The position numbers were made by a program, and so were the translations under genes. DNA of 11,088 bases, taken from positions 1 through 11,088 of the forward strand of contig JBDSEG010000389.1 in assembly GCA_039920165.1 (NCBI GenBank), written 5' to 3'. The notes under the pieces are model-generated. The model saw nothing but the letters and a program-made list of their open reading frames with translations, did no database searches and was not told the DNA's origin. Positions 1-8,653 of this stretch are shown here, one piece after another (within the stretch, counting starts at the first letter, position 1; each line of letters opens with the position of its first letter). The stretch is from JBDSEG01 sp039920165. Its GTDB lineage: Bacteria; Pseudomonadota; Gammaproteobacteria; Burkholderiales; Burkholderiaceae_C.

Positions 1-527
1 AGGCGGGCGACTTTCTCGAGTGGGTCTACAACGTCTTCACCGCGATCCCGGGCATCCTGCTGATCTTTGCCTTCGCGGCGGTGTTCGGGCGCGGCATCGG
101 CTCGGTGGTGCTGATCCTCGGCCTCGCGGGCTGGACCGGCATCTACCGATTGGTGCGGGCCGAGTTCATCAAGCACGCCAACCGCGACTATGTGCGCTCG
201 GCCGAGGCGATCGGCGCGAGCAACGCCTCGCGCATGTTCCGCCACATTCTTCCCAATGTGAGCCACGTGGTGCTGGTGCAGTTGTCGATCCACGTGGTGA
301 GCTTCATCAAGTCGGAAGTGATCCTGTCGTATCTCGGCCTCGGCGTCGGGGTCGACCAGGTGTCGTGGGGCACCATGCTGTCCGAGGCGCAGAGCGAGCT
401 CATCCTCGGCCACTGGTGGCAACTCGCCGCGGCGACGATCTTCATGGCGGTGTTCGTCACTGCGTTCTCGCTCATGACCGATGCGCTGCGCGATGCGCTG
501 GATCCGAAATTGCGGGGCCTCGAATGA
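1..527 (+). CDS. peptide-type ABC transporter permease (OppC/DppC family), 3' part
   Basis: The gene enters from the left edge already open; its reading frame begins at base 3 and stops with TGA at 525-527, so only the C-terminal ~174 residues are visible. Hydrophobic stretches alternate with the cytoplasmic loop EAIGASNASRMFRHILPN, the EAA-type loop (EAxGAS...hilPN) by which such permeases dock on their ATPases. The ending ALRDALDPKLRG is the usual C-terminus of OppC/DppC/YejE-type permeases (BPD_transp_1 family). It would form half of an inner-membrane channel importing peptides, opines or similar small substrates. The partner ATPase follows 73 bases downstream; the other permease and the binding protein are presumably off the left edge. 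The substrate cannot be told from the sequence. Confidence 0.93.
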   Translation, partial: AGDFLEWVYNVFTAIPGILLIFAFAAVFGRGIGSVVLILGLAGWTGIYRLVRAEFIKHANRDYVRSAEAIGASNASRMFRHILPNVSHVVLVQLSIHVVSFIKSEVILSYLGLGVGVDQVSWGTMLSEAQSELILGHWWQLAAATIFMAVFVTAFSLMTDALRDALDPKLRGLE

Positions 528-528
528 T

Positions 529-598
529 GAATGCCGCACGGCCGCTGCCAAGGCATTCGCTCCCGCTCGGGGGGACGGCCCGCAGGGCCAAGGGGGCG
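529..598 (+). promoter_or_regulatory. structured intergenic element over the ATPase gene's ribosome binding site
   Basis: The gap between permease stop and ATPase start holds three nested or adjacent inverted repeats. GAATGCC (529-535) pairs with GGCATTC (552-558). CGCTCCC (558-564) pairs with GGGGGCG (592-598) through one U-G wobble. Inside that stem GGCCC (577-581) pairs with GGGCC (585-589) across a three-base loop. The right arm of the outer stem contains the only ribosome binding site candidate (AAGGGG, 590-595) for the ATG at 601, so folding would hide it. The element could set the ratio of ATPase to permease, or be a copy of a dispersed intergenic repeat. Pairings are seen in the sequence; the regulatory role is inference. 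Confidence 0.4.
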
Positions 599-600
599 CG

Positions 601-2319
<1,719 letters not shown>

Positions 2320-2329
2320 AAGTCCAGCG

Positions 2330-2551
2330 ATGAGACAAGTCGGCCGCAGACGTCCCCCCGAGATCGTGCAGCAGGCCAGTGGCCTGCTGTTGACCGAAGG
2401 CGCCCGCTTCAGCGAAGCCATGTCGAGCCTCGCGCCCAGCACCTTCGTGCCCAAGGGCGTCTACCGTTTTAAGAACCATGCCGACGCCAACCAGCACCAG
2501 CAGGACTGCCTGGTGCGCGGCATGGGGCTACTGGCCGCGCGGCGCGCGTGA
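2330..2551 (+). CDS. small protein of unknown family, partner of the downstream nucleotidyltransferase
   Basis: A 73-residue basic-tailed protein that I do not recognise by name. It starts at an ATG 10 bases after the ATPase stop; an ATG at 2285 in the same frame would overlap the ATPase by 35 bases and adds 15 residues of low-complexity, arginine-rich sequence, so it is less likely. The ribosome binding site is weak (GAAAG). A helix-prone first half (PPEIVQQASGLLLTEGARF) leads to KGVYRFKNHADANQHQ and a short C-terminal helix. Its TGA shares its last base with the ATG of the next gene (TGATG), which implies translational coupling. Small genes just before a nucleotidyltransferase gene in such tight arrangement often encode the antitoxin. 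That role is inferred from context only. Confidence 0.7.
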   Translation: MRQVGRRRPPEIVQQASGLLLTEGARFSEAMSSLAPSTFVPKGVYRFKNHADANQHQQDCLVRGMGLLAARRA

Positions 2552-3054
2552 TGGACGAGTTCAGCCGGCCTGCGACACTGGACGACCTCAAGCTGTTGCT
2601 GAAGTCGCTCAACCAGCATGGCGCCGAATATCTGTTGATCGGTGGCTACGCGCTCGCCGCGCACGGCTACCAGCGCGCGACCACCGACATCGATATCGTC
2701 TTCCCGGCTTCCGCGGCGGCAGGGCAACGCGCCAAAGAGGCGTTGATGGTGCTGCCCGACCAGGCCGCCAAAGACATCGAGCCGAGCTGGTTCGAGGAGG
2801 GCGAGAACATCCGCGTGGCCGATGCCTTCGTCGTCGACATCATGCTCAACGCGAATGGTCAGACCTACGAAACGCTGAGCCAGTACGCGCAGACGATCGA
2901 CCTGGACGGCATCCCGGTGCGCACCGTCAGCCTCGAGGGCTTGCTGCTCACCAAGCAAACAGTGCGCGACAAGGACGCGGCCGACCGCATCATCATCGAG
3001 CGAGCGCTGGAGGTGTTCAGGGCGCAGCGCGGTTCGGATGGCGGCGAGCCGTGA
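2551..3054 (+). CDS. nucleotidyltransferase-fold protein, AbiEii/MNT-like, putative toxin-antitoxin component
   Basis: A 167-residue protein with the minimal nucleotidyltransferase signature: GG at 31-32 (LLIGGYALAAHG), RATTDIDIV with the paired acids D46 and D48, and a likely third metal-binding acid D96 in VVDIML. The C-terminal half carries LLLTKQTVRDKDAADR, the K-x-x-x-R-x-KD-x-x-D motif typical of AbiEii/DUF6036-type relatives. Proteins of this fold transfer a nucleotide to RNA, protein or a small molecule; several are toxins of two-gene modules (AbiEii, MenT). The start is the ATG at 2551, overlapping the preceding small gene by one base; the GTG at 2548 immediately before is an alternative. 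The pair sits directly after a transporter operon with no separate promoter evident. Which partner is toxic, and the substrate, cannot be read from the sequence. Confidence 0.82.
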   Translation: MDEFSRPATLDDLKLLLKSLNQHGAEYLLIGGYALAAHGYQRATTDIDIVFPASAAAGQRAKEALMVLPDQAAKDIEPSWFEEGENIRVADAFVVDIMLNANGQTYETLSQYAQTIDLDGIPVRTVSLEGLLLTKQTVRDKDAADRIIIERALEVFRAQRGSDGGEP

Positions 3055-3070
3055 GCCGCTGAGCCGCCGT

Positions 3071-3124
3071 GCTCCGCGAGCCAAAGCGGAGCGCGCCCGG
3101 CCGCGCCGCGAAGCGCTCGCGGCG
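3071..3124. terminator. GC-rich hairpins between convergent genes, possible bidirectional terminator
   Basis: In the 77 bases between the convergent stops at 3054 and 3132 lie two hairpins. GCTCCGC (3071-3077) pairs with GCGGAGC (3086-3092) across 8 bases. CGCCGCGA (3104-3111) pairs with TCGCGGCG (3117-3124) across 5 bases. GCGAAGC (3108-3114) could alternatively pair with GCTTCGC (3125-3131). Neither is followed by a clear T-run, so these are strong stems in the right place but not classic intrinsic terminators. Confidence 0.4.
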
Positions 3125-3131
3125 GCTTCGC

Positions 3132-4802
3132 TCAGGCTTCCACCACCCGCCGGTTCGCTGCGCCGGGCAGGGTCGCCAGGCTGCGGCCGATGCGCGAGGC
3201 AACGTCGTTCTGGAATACCGAGTCGACGAAGACGAAGTCGCAGCGCGACTGCGCCGGCGTCAGCGTGAGGACCAGATAGCCGCGGTCGCTGGTCTGCGCG
3301 TAGCGCAGATCGGGCACCATCTGCACGAAGGCGTCGGCAAGGAACTGGCGGCCGATGCGCGGGAACTCCAGTTCGAGCCCGGCCGAGGTGACCGAGGGGG
3401 TCGCGAACTCGACCCCGACGGCGACGCCGTTCGCATCCTTCAGATCGCTGGCCCAGCCGTTGTGCGAATCGCCGGCCAACACCACCAGGTTGCGGTCGTT
3501 GCGCCGTGCCGCGCCCAGCACCGCCTCGCGCGCCGCGGGATAGCCGTCCCAGGTGTCGTTCTTGTACGTCGCGCGCGGCTGGTTCGCGAGCGCGCGCTGC
3601 GCGACGGTGCGTTGCGCGTCCGGGGTGGACTGTGCGGAGAGGAAGGACGCGATCGCGTCCTCGCTGAAATCGTCGAGCACGCTCACCGGCAGTTGCATGC
3701 GGCCCATCCAGACCTGCGAACCGAGCACCTGCCAGGTCGCCCTCGATGCCTGCAACCCTGCCTCGAGCCAGGCCTGCTGCTCGGCGCCGAGCATCTGCCG
3801 GGTGGCGATGGCGGTCGCGCCCGACAGGTCGTCGGCGCGCGACGCCTGCTCGTCGCGGCCGAGCGTGCGCGCGTCCAGTATGTGCAGCGTCGCGAGACTG
3901 CCAAAGTCGAAGCGGCGGTAGATCTTCTGCGGCGCAGCGGGATCGGGCACGCGGATCGGCAGCCATTCCTGGAAGGCCTGCATCGCGGCCGCACGGCGCG
4001 CGCTGAAGCTGCCCTTGCTCGGATCGTGCGCGCTTGCACCGTCGCGCCAGATGCCGTTGATCAGGTCGTGGTCGTCCCACACCGCGATCACCGGCATCGC
4101 CGCGTGCATGGCCTTGAGGTCGATATCGCCGCGGTAGAAGCCGTGACGCTCGCGATAGTCCTGCAGCGTGATCAGCTCGCGGTCGGGCTCCCAGTTGCGG
4201 CCGAGCAGGCGCGAGGCGAATTCGAGCCCGCGGCTCAGGTCCGACTCGTAGAGGTAGTCGCCCAGCAGCACCATGGCGTCGAGGTCGCCGCGCCGTGCCA
4301 CGTCGGCATAGACGTGGAACTGGCCGACCGGATAGGCGGCGCAGCAACTTACTGCGATGCGCGCCTGCGCGACCGACCCGGTCGGCAACGTGCGCGTGCG
4401 GCCGACCGGCGACAGCTCGGTGCGGAAGCGAAACCGATAGTGGTAGACGGTCGCCGGCTGCAGCCCGCCGGCATCGACCTTGACGGTGTAGTCGCGCGCC
4501 GCGCTGGTCGTGACCGTGCCCGATGCGACCAGCGCCGTGAAGAGCGGGTCGCTCGCGAGTTCCCAATCGACATCGACCGCGACGCCCGACTCCTGGGTCA
4601 CCCGCGTCCACAGGATCACGCGGTCGGCGAGCGGGTCGCCGCTCGCCACGCCGTGACCGAAGGTGCCTTCCGGCGCGGTTCCGCCGCCGCAGCCGGTCAG
4701 GCCGGCGGCGCTGCTGCCGAGTGCGACGCCGTAAAGCGCGGAGTCGCGCAAAAATTCGCGACGGGTGACCGGCGCCACGTCGGCGGGCTCGTTGTCGGGC
4801 AT
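3132..4802 (-). CDS. PhoD-like alkaline phosphatase/phosphodiesterase, Tat-exported, probable lipoprotein
   Basis: A 556-residue protein. Residues 13-18 are TRREFL, a twin-arginine signal, followed by a hydrophobic stretch and the lipobox LTGC with Cys38. An N-terminal beta domain (about 45-140, FGHGVASGDPLADRVILWTRV) is typical of PhoD. The metallophosphoesterase core follows with metal-ligand motifs VSCC (151-154), LLGDYLYE (179-186), VWDDHD (241-246) and LAGDSHNGW (442-450), and the usual late DRGYLVL (506-512). PhoD enzymes hydrolyse phosphomonoesters and diesters outside the cytoplasm with Ca and Fe, often under phosphate limitation. The ATG at 4802 was chosen because GAGGAAG lies just upstream and the Tat signal starts there; the frame remains open to 5171 but that part is non-family sequence overlapping the divergent gene. 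No PHO box was identified. The gene is convergent to the nucleotidyltransferase gene and divergent from the binding-protein gene. Confidence 0.93.
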   Translation of the reverse strand: MPDNEPADVAPVTRREFLRDSALYGVALGSSAAGLTGCGGGTAPEGTFGHGVASGDPLADRVILWTRVTQESGVAVDVDWELASDPLFTALVASGTVTTSAARDYTVKVDAGGLQPATVYHYRFRFRTELSPVGRTRTLPTGSVAQARIAVSCCAAYPVGQFHVYADVARRGDLDAMVLLGDYLYESDLSRGLEFASRLLGRNWEPDRELITLQDYRERHGFYRGDIDLKAMHAAMPVIAVWDDHDLINGIWRDGASAHDPSKGSFSARRAAAMQAFQEWLPIRVPDPAAPQKIYRRFDFGSLATLHILDARTLGRDEQASRADDLSGATAIATRQMLGAEQQAWLEAGLQASRATWQVLGSQVWMGRMQLPVSVLDDFSEDAIASFLSAQSTPDAQRTVAQRALANQPRATYKNDTWDGYPAAREAVLGAARRNDRNLVVLAGDSHNGWASDLKDANGVAVGVEFATPSVTSAGLELEFPRIGRQFLADAFVQMVPDLRYAQTSDRGYLVLTLTPAQSRCDFVFVDSVFQNDVASRIGRSLATLPGAANRRVVEA

Positions 4803-4941
4803 GGGCACTTCCTCGGTCGATTGCGCGCTACTGTCGGTCGACGCGCGCGGCCGGGCAAGCCCTGTCGCGCAAGTGGTGGCACCTGCGCGACACTGCGCGA
4901 CCGATCTTCGCCGTACCACGGCCGACCCACGGAGCCTTGCC
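4803..4941. promoter_or_regulatory. divergent upstream region with clustered 8-base operator-like repeats
   Basis: This 139-base region must hold the promoters of the phosphatase (minus) and binding-protein (plus) genes. The word GTCGCGCA occurs at 4864-4871, and its complement TGCGCGAC at 4884-4891 and again at 4894-4901. The first two form a 9-base inverted repeat (TGTCGCGCA ... TGCGCGACA) around an odd-centred palindrome GGTGGCACC (4875-4883); the last two are 10 bases apart, one helical turn. A further GTCGCGCA lies at 4743-4750 inside the phosphatase reading frame. No convincing -35/-10 pair was identified. An operator for a shared regulator is the natural reading, but this is inference. 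Confidence 0.45.
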
Positions 4942-5937
4942 ATGTATTCAATCTCTCGTCGCCACCTGCTCGCGGCCGCAGCCGGCTCGGCCGTCCTGCC
5001 GGGCGCATCCCTCGCCCAGGACGCCTGGCCGACCAAGCCGGTTCGCATCGTCGTGCCGTTCGCCCCGGCCGGGACTACCGACATCCTGGCGCGCGCGATC
5101 GCGCCCGAGCTCAGCCGCGTCTTCGGCCAGCCCTTCGTGGTCGACAACAAGCCCGGCGCGGGCGGCAACATCGGCGCCGATGCGGTCGCGAAGTCGGCGC
5201 CGGACGGCTACACCCTGTTGATGGGGACGGTGGGTACGCACGCCATCAACCCGGCGCTGTACCCGAAGATGCCGTACGACCATGTGAAGGACTTCGTGCC
5301 CATCACGCTGGTCGCCGGCGTTCCCAACGTGCTGGTCATGAACCCGGCCAAGGCCGAGGCCTACAAGATCAACAGCGTGCCCGACCTGATCCGCTATGCG
5401 AAGGCGAATCCGGGCAAGCTGAATATGGCGTCGAGCGGCAACGGCACCTCGATCCACCTCGCTGGCGAGCTGTTTAAGGCGATGACCGGCACCTTCATGC
5501 TGCACTTCCCGTACCGCGGCTCGGGGCCGGCGCTGCTCGACCTGATCGGCGGCACGATGGACGTGATGTTCGACAACCTGCCGTCCTCGCTACCGCAGAT
5601 CAAGGCCGGTAAGTTAAAGGCGCTGGCGGTGACCAGCGCACAGCGCAGCGCCGCCATCCCCGAGCTGCCGACGATCGCCGAGGCCGGACCGCTCAAGGGC
5701 TACGAGGCGAGCTCGTGGTTCGGCCTGCTGGCGCCCGCCGGCACGCCGCCCGATATCGTCGCCCGCCTGCAGCAGGAAACCGCCAAGGCGCTCGCACTGC
5801 CGGCCGTGAAGGAGCGGCTGCTGGCGCAGGGCGCGATCCCGGGCGGCGCGCCGCCGGCCGACTTCGCGCGCTTCATCGCCGACGAGACCGCCAAATGGGC
5901 CCGGGTCGTGAAGGCGTCGGGCGCGAAGGTCGATTGA
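4942..5937 (+). CDS. Bug/TctC-family tripartite tricarboxylate transporter substrate-binding protein
   Basis: A 331-residue periplasmic protein. It begins SRRHLLAAAAGSAVLPGASLA with probable signal cleavage after Ala25; the paired arginines hint at Tat export, but a Sec signal is also possible. The mature part starts with the family pattern WPTKPVRIVVPFAPAGTTDILAR (30-51), then FVVDNKPGAGGNIGADAVAKSAPDGYTLL (65-93), which builds the carboxylate-binding pocket; the usual GGPxD loop is AGTTD here. The length is normal for the family. Bug proteins bind carboxylates, amino acids or aromatic acids, and most, like this one, have no tctA/tctB membrane genes beside them. The ATG at 4942 has GGAG 7 bases upstream. 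The ligand is unknown. It is followed after one base by the ArnT-like gene, so the two are probably co-transcribed although no functional link is obvious. Confidence 0.95.
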   Translation: MYSISRRHLLAAAAGSAVLPGASLAQDAWPTKPVRIVVPFAPAGTTDILARAIAPELSRVFGQPFVVDNKPGAGGNIGADAVAKSAPDGYTLLMGTVGTHAINPALYPKMPYDHVKDFVPITLVAGVPNVLVMNPAKAEAYKINSVPDLIRYAKANPGKLNMASSGNGTSIHLAGELFKAMTGTFMLHFPYRGSGPALLDLIGGTMDVMFDNLPSSLPQIKAGKLKALAVTSAQRSAAIPELPTIAEAGPLKGYEASSWFGLLAPAGTPPDIVARLQQETAKALALPAVKERLLAQGAIPGGAPPADFARFIADETAKWARVVKASGAKVD

Positions 5938-5938
5938 A

Positions 5939-7417
5939 TTGAACGCGGCAGCCTGGCGACGTTTCGAGTCGCCGGCGCCGCCTCTCGTGGCGCTTGCGCT
6001 GTGGGTGCTCGCCACCGCCGGCTGGCGCCCGTTGATGCTGCCCGACGAAGGCCGTTATGCCGAGGTCGCGCGCGAGATGCTGCTTGGCGACGGCTGGGTC
6101 CCGACCTTGAACGGGCTGCCGTTCTTCCACAAGCCGCCGCTGATGTACTGGATCGACATGGCGGCGCTGTCGGCATTCGGCGTCCATCCGTTCGCGGCCC
6201 GTATCGCGCCGCTGCTGGGCGCCTGGCTGATGGGGGCGGCGCTGTGGTTCGCGGTGCGCCGGCGCAGTGGGGCACGGCGCGCCGGACTCGCCCTCGTGCT
6301 GCTCGCCACCACGCCGTTCTTCTTCATCGGCGCGCAGTTCGCCAACCACGACATGCTGGTCGCCGGCCTGATCAGCGCGGCGGTGCTGGCCTTCGTGCGC
6401 GCACTCGAAGATCGGCCGGCCGCCTTGCGCTGGATCGTCGCCGGCTGGACCGCGTGCGCGCTGGCGCTGCTCGCCAAGGGCCTGATCGGGTTCGTGCTGC
6501 CGGCTCTGGTGATCGCGCCGTGGCTGCTTGTGCAGGGGCGCTGGCGCGAGCTGCTGCGGCTGCTGCATCCGCTCGGCCTGCTGGTCTTCGCGGTCGTCGG
6601 CCTGCCCTGGTTCGTACTGATGCAGATGCGCTTTGCGGGCTTTTTCGACTATTTCATCCTCGATCAGCATGTGCGGCGCTTCGCCGCGGCCGGCTTCAAC
6701 AATGTGCAGCCGTTCTGGTTCTATCTCGCGGTGCTGCCTGCGCTGGCGCTGCCGTGGTCGCTGTGGCTTCCGGCGCTGTGGCGCCATCTGCGCGCGGCGC
6801 GCGAGCGCGATCCGCACGCCGTCTTCCTCGGCTGGTGGGTGGTGGTCGTGGTCGGCTTCTTTTCGCTGCCGAGTTCGAAACTCATCGGCTATGTGCTGCC
6901 GGCGCTCGTGCCCTGGTGCGCCCTGCTCGCGCTGGCGATTGGCGAGTCGTCGGGGCGGCGCTGGCGCGCGGCCCTTTCGGTCGCGGTGCTGGCGTGTGTC
7001 GGAACGGTGGCGGTACTCGCATGGCAGGCCCCGAATTCGCATCGCGCAGCGGGACGCACGCTCGCCTCGCTGATGGCGGCGGGCGACCGGGTCGTGATGG
7101 TCGATCTGTACCCCTACGACCTGCCTTTCGAGGCCCGTTTGCGCGAGCCGGTATGGGTCGCCAGCGACTGGGCCGACCCCGATATTCCGCGCCGCGACAA
7201 CTGGCGCAAGGAACTGCTCGATGCCGCGCGCTTCGCTCCCGATCGCGATCGCGCCCGGCTCTGGCCGCTCGCCAACCTGGCCGCGCTCGCGTGCGGACCC
7301 GGGGCCTGGTGGCTCGTCACCGCCGCCGCGGCGCCGGCACCGCTGGCCGGCGCGCAATCCCTGTTCGAGGATCGCCATGCGCGGCTGTGGCGAATGCCGG
7401 CGCGGCCGTGCGCCTGA
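5939..7417 (+). CDS. ArnT-like (GT83/PMT_2) lipid-linked sugar transferase, probable lipid A hexosamine transferase
   Basis: A 492-residue polytopic membrane protein. The first periplasmic loop carries PDEGRYAEVAREML (35-48), where the acid pair D36-E37 corresponds to the catalytic acidic site of ArnT/PMT enzymes, and HKPPLMYW (64-71). About ten further hydrophobic segments follow, including LAKGLIGFVLP and SSKLIGYVLPALVPW, both typical of the family. A shortened periplasmic C-terminal domain ends the protein; it is somewhat smaller than classical ArnT (about 550). Such enzymes move a sugar from undecaprenyl phosphate to lipid A on the periplasmic face. With a GtrA protein, a YdjC-type deacetylase and a GT2 enzyme nearby, the closest described counterpart is LgmB of Bordetella or FlmK of Francisella (glucosamine/galactosamine). 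No L-Ara4N synthesis genes are present. The start is TTG at 5939, with GAAGGT 8 bases upstream; the next ATG lies only two codons before the catalytic motif. Confidence 0.88.
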   Translation: MNAAAWRRFESPAPPLVALALWVLATAGWRPLMLPDEGRYAEVAREMLLGDGWVPTLNGLPFFHKPPLMYWIDMAALSAFGVHPFAARIAPLLGAWLMGAALWFAVRRRSGARRAGLALVLLATTPFFFIGAQFANHDMLVAGLISAAVLAFVRALEDRPAALRWIVAGWTACALALLAKGLIGFVLPALVIAPWLLVQGRWRELLRLLHPLGLLVFAVVGLPWFVLMQMRFAGFFDYFILDQHVRRFAAAGFNNVQPFWFYLAVLPALALPWSLWLPALWRHLRAARERDPHAVFLGWWVVVVVGFFSLPSSKLIGYVLPALVPWCALLALAIGESSGRRWRAALSVAVLACVGTVAVLAWQAPNSHRAAGRTLASLMAAGDRVVMVDLYPYDLPFEARLREPVWVASDWADPDIPRRDNWRKELLDAARFAPDRDRARLWPLANLAALACGPGAWWLVTAAAAPAPLAGAQSLFEDRHARLWRMPARPCA

Positions 7418-7450
7418 TCGTCGATCGTCCATGCGCCCTGGGATGATCCG

Positions 7451-7816
7451 ATGCGTCGCTTGCTGACGTATGCCGCGGTCGGCGCGGGTGCGACCGCGGT
7501 CCATTACGCGCTGCTGGTGCTCGCCGTCGAGGCAGCGGGTTGGCCGCCCTCGGCCGCGACCGCGGTCGGCGCGATCGTCGGCGCGCAGGTCGCCTTCTTC
7601 GGCAACCGCCACCTCACATTCGCAGACCGCCGCGCCGCGCTCGGCCGCTCGTGGCGCAGGTTCCAGTTGACCGCCGTGCTGGGTGCGGCGTTTTCCGCCG
7701 GCGTGGTGGGGCTCGGTGGACGCCTCGGCTGGCACTACCTGGCGGCGCAGGTCGTCGCCACCGTGCTCGCCTTGCTGCTGACCTTCGCGATCAACCGGCG
7801 CTGGAGCTTCGGCTGA
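7451..7816 (+). CDS. GtrA-family small membrane protein, putative lipid-linked sugar flippase
   Basis: A 121-residue protein with four predicted membrane segments (about 5-28, 36-52, 72-90, 96-114). The family landmarks are present: FFGNRHLTF (49-57) and the C-terminal FAINRRWSF (112-120), matching the GtrA N-R-x-x-T-F and N-R-x-W-x-F patterns. GtrA proteins are thought to help undecaprenyl-phosphate sugars cross the inner membrane. It lies 33 bases after the ArnT-like gene on the same strand; GGGA about 7 bases before the ATG is a weak ribosome binding site. In this context it would flip the deacetylated carrier-sugar toward the ArnT-like enzyme, the role proposed for LgmD in Bordetella. Its stop codon abuts the stop codon of the convergent deacetylase gene. 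Confidence 0.9.
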   Translation: MRRLLTYAAVGAGATAVHYALLVLAVEAAGWPPSAATAVGAIVGAQVAFFGNRHLTFADRRAALGRSWRRFQLTAVLGAAFSAGVVGLGGRLGWHYLAAQVVATVLALLLTFAINRRWSFG

Positions 7817-8653
7817 TCAGCGCCACACGCTGCCAAGGCCGACGCCCGCCGCGCGCAGGTCGCTCGCAAACATATCGCTGCCCAGGTACGCGGCTTCGCG
7901 GCGGCGCGCCGCCGCGATCGGATCGCCCGGATCGGCCGGGTCTCCCGGATGGCAAAACAGGAGCGCGCCTTGCGGCGGCACGCTCGCCAGCCAGCGCCGC
8001 ATCAGCGCACCGTAGTCGATGGCCGCGAAATCGTAGACCCCCAGCAGGGCAGCGTTGTGCGGCCACGCGCGCGAACGCATCGCACGCACGAGCGACCATC
8101 CGCCGGTCGCTTCGATCAGCATTCGCTTGACCGCAAAGCCCGGTCCGCGCACGCGCCCGGTCGCGCGCAGCGGCGGGCGCGGCGTGATCGCTGCCGCGGC
8201 CTCGAGCACCTGCTCGCGGATGCCGGGCAGGTGGTGGACATGCTGGTGACCGTCGATGAAATCCGGGCCGCGGCCAACGCCGGCGACGAAGGCCGCGAGC
8301 TGGGCATGGATCTCGTCCCGCAGCGCCGCCAGCGGCAACCGGCGCAGGTGCGCGCGAAGGATCAGGCGCGGCAGTGCCGGCAGCGTCGGCCACGCCTGCG
8401 CCAGCGTCGCGCTGCACGGCCGGCCTTCGGTGAGGTCGAGGTGCAGGCCGACCTCGACGCCGTCCGGCAGATCGCGCAACGCAAGCGACGCGACGGGCCA
8501 GCGATCGAAATTGACGAGGCAGGAGATCGCGCTCAGCCGACCGCGTGCCGCCAGGCCCAGCACGACGCGATCGATTCCCGCCGACAGGCCGAAATCGTCG
8601 GCGCACACCATCAGCGTCCGAAGGCTGCCGTCGACGACCGCAGGCGGACTCAT
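7817..8653 (-). CDS. ChbG/HpnK (YdjC)-family carbohydrate deacetylase, NaxD/LgmC-like
   Basis: A 278-residue protein of the YdjC fold. Metal and catalytic motifs are in order: ADDFGLS (18-24, D19/D20), VGLHLDLTEG (68-77, H71), FIDGHQHVHHLPG (132-144, H136 and H138 region) and LLFCHPGD (231-238, H235). Family members remove N-acetyl groups from amino sugars. NaxD of Francisella and LgmC of Bordetella deacetylate undecaprenyl-phosphate-linked N-acetylhexosamine before transfer to lipid A; HpnK acts in hopanoid glycolipid synthesis. No hopanoid genes are visible here, so the former is preferred. The ATG at 8653 overlaps the stop of the GT2 gene by four bases (ATGA), showing translational coupling and joint function. 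A later Met within TLMVCADDFG would be too close to the active site. It lacks a signal peptide and is likely cytoplasmic. Confidence 0.9.
   Translation of the reverse strand: MSPPAVVDGSLRTLMVCADDFGLSAGIDRVVLGLAARGRLSAISCLVNFDRWPVASLALRDLPDGVEVGLHLDLTEGRPCSATLAQAWPTLPALPRLILRAHLRRLPLAALRDEIHAQLAAFVAGVGRGPDFIDGHQHVHHLPGIREQVLEAAAAITPRPPLRATGRVRGPGFAVKRMLIEATGGWSLVRAMRSRAWPHNAALLGVYDFAAIDYGALMRRWLASVPPQGALLFCHPGDPADPGDPIAAARRREAAYLGSDMFASDLRAAGVGLGSVWR

Noticed and set aside
2330..3054. HEPN-MNT toxin-antitoxin module
   Set aside because: The small partner lacks the HEPN R-x(4-6)-H motif and is too short for the HEPN helical bundle.
2461..4611. Open frame of 716 codons on the minus strand
   Set aside because: It overlaps the PhoD-like gene in another frame and the nucleotidyltransferase gene on the opposite strand, and shows no family motif.
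3069..5477. Open frame of 802 codons on the plus strand
   Set aside because: It runs antisense to the PhoD-like gene and out of frame with the Bug gene; composition marks it as spurious.
5873..7735. Open frame of 620 codons on the minus strand
   Set aside because: It lies wholly opposite the ArnT-like and GtrA genes, is rich in Arg/Gln/His and has no recognisable domain; it is a GC-rich shadow frame.
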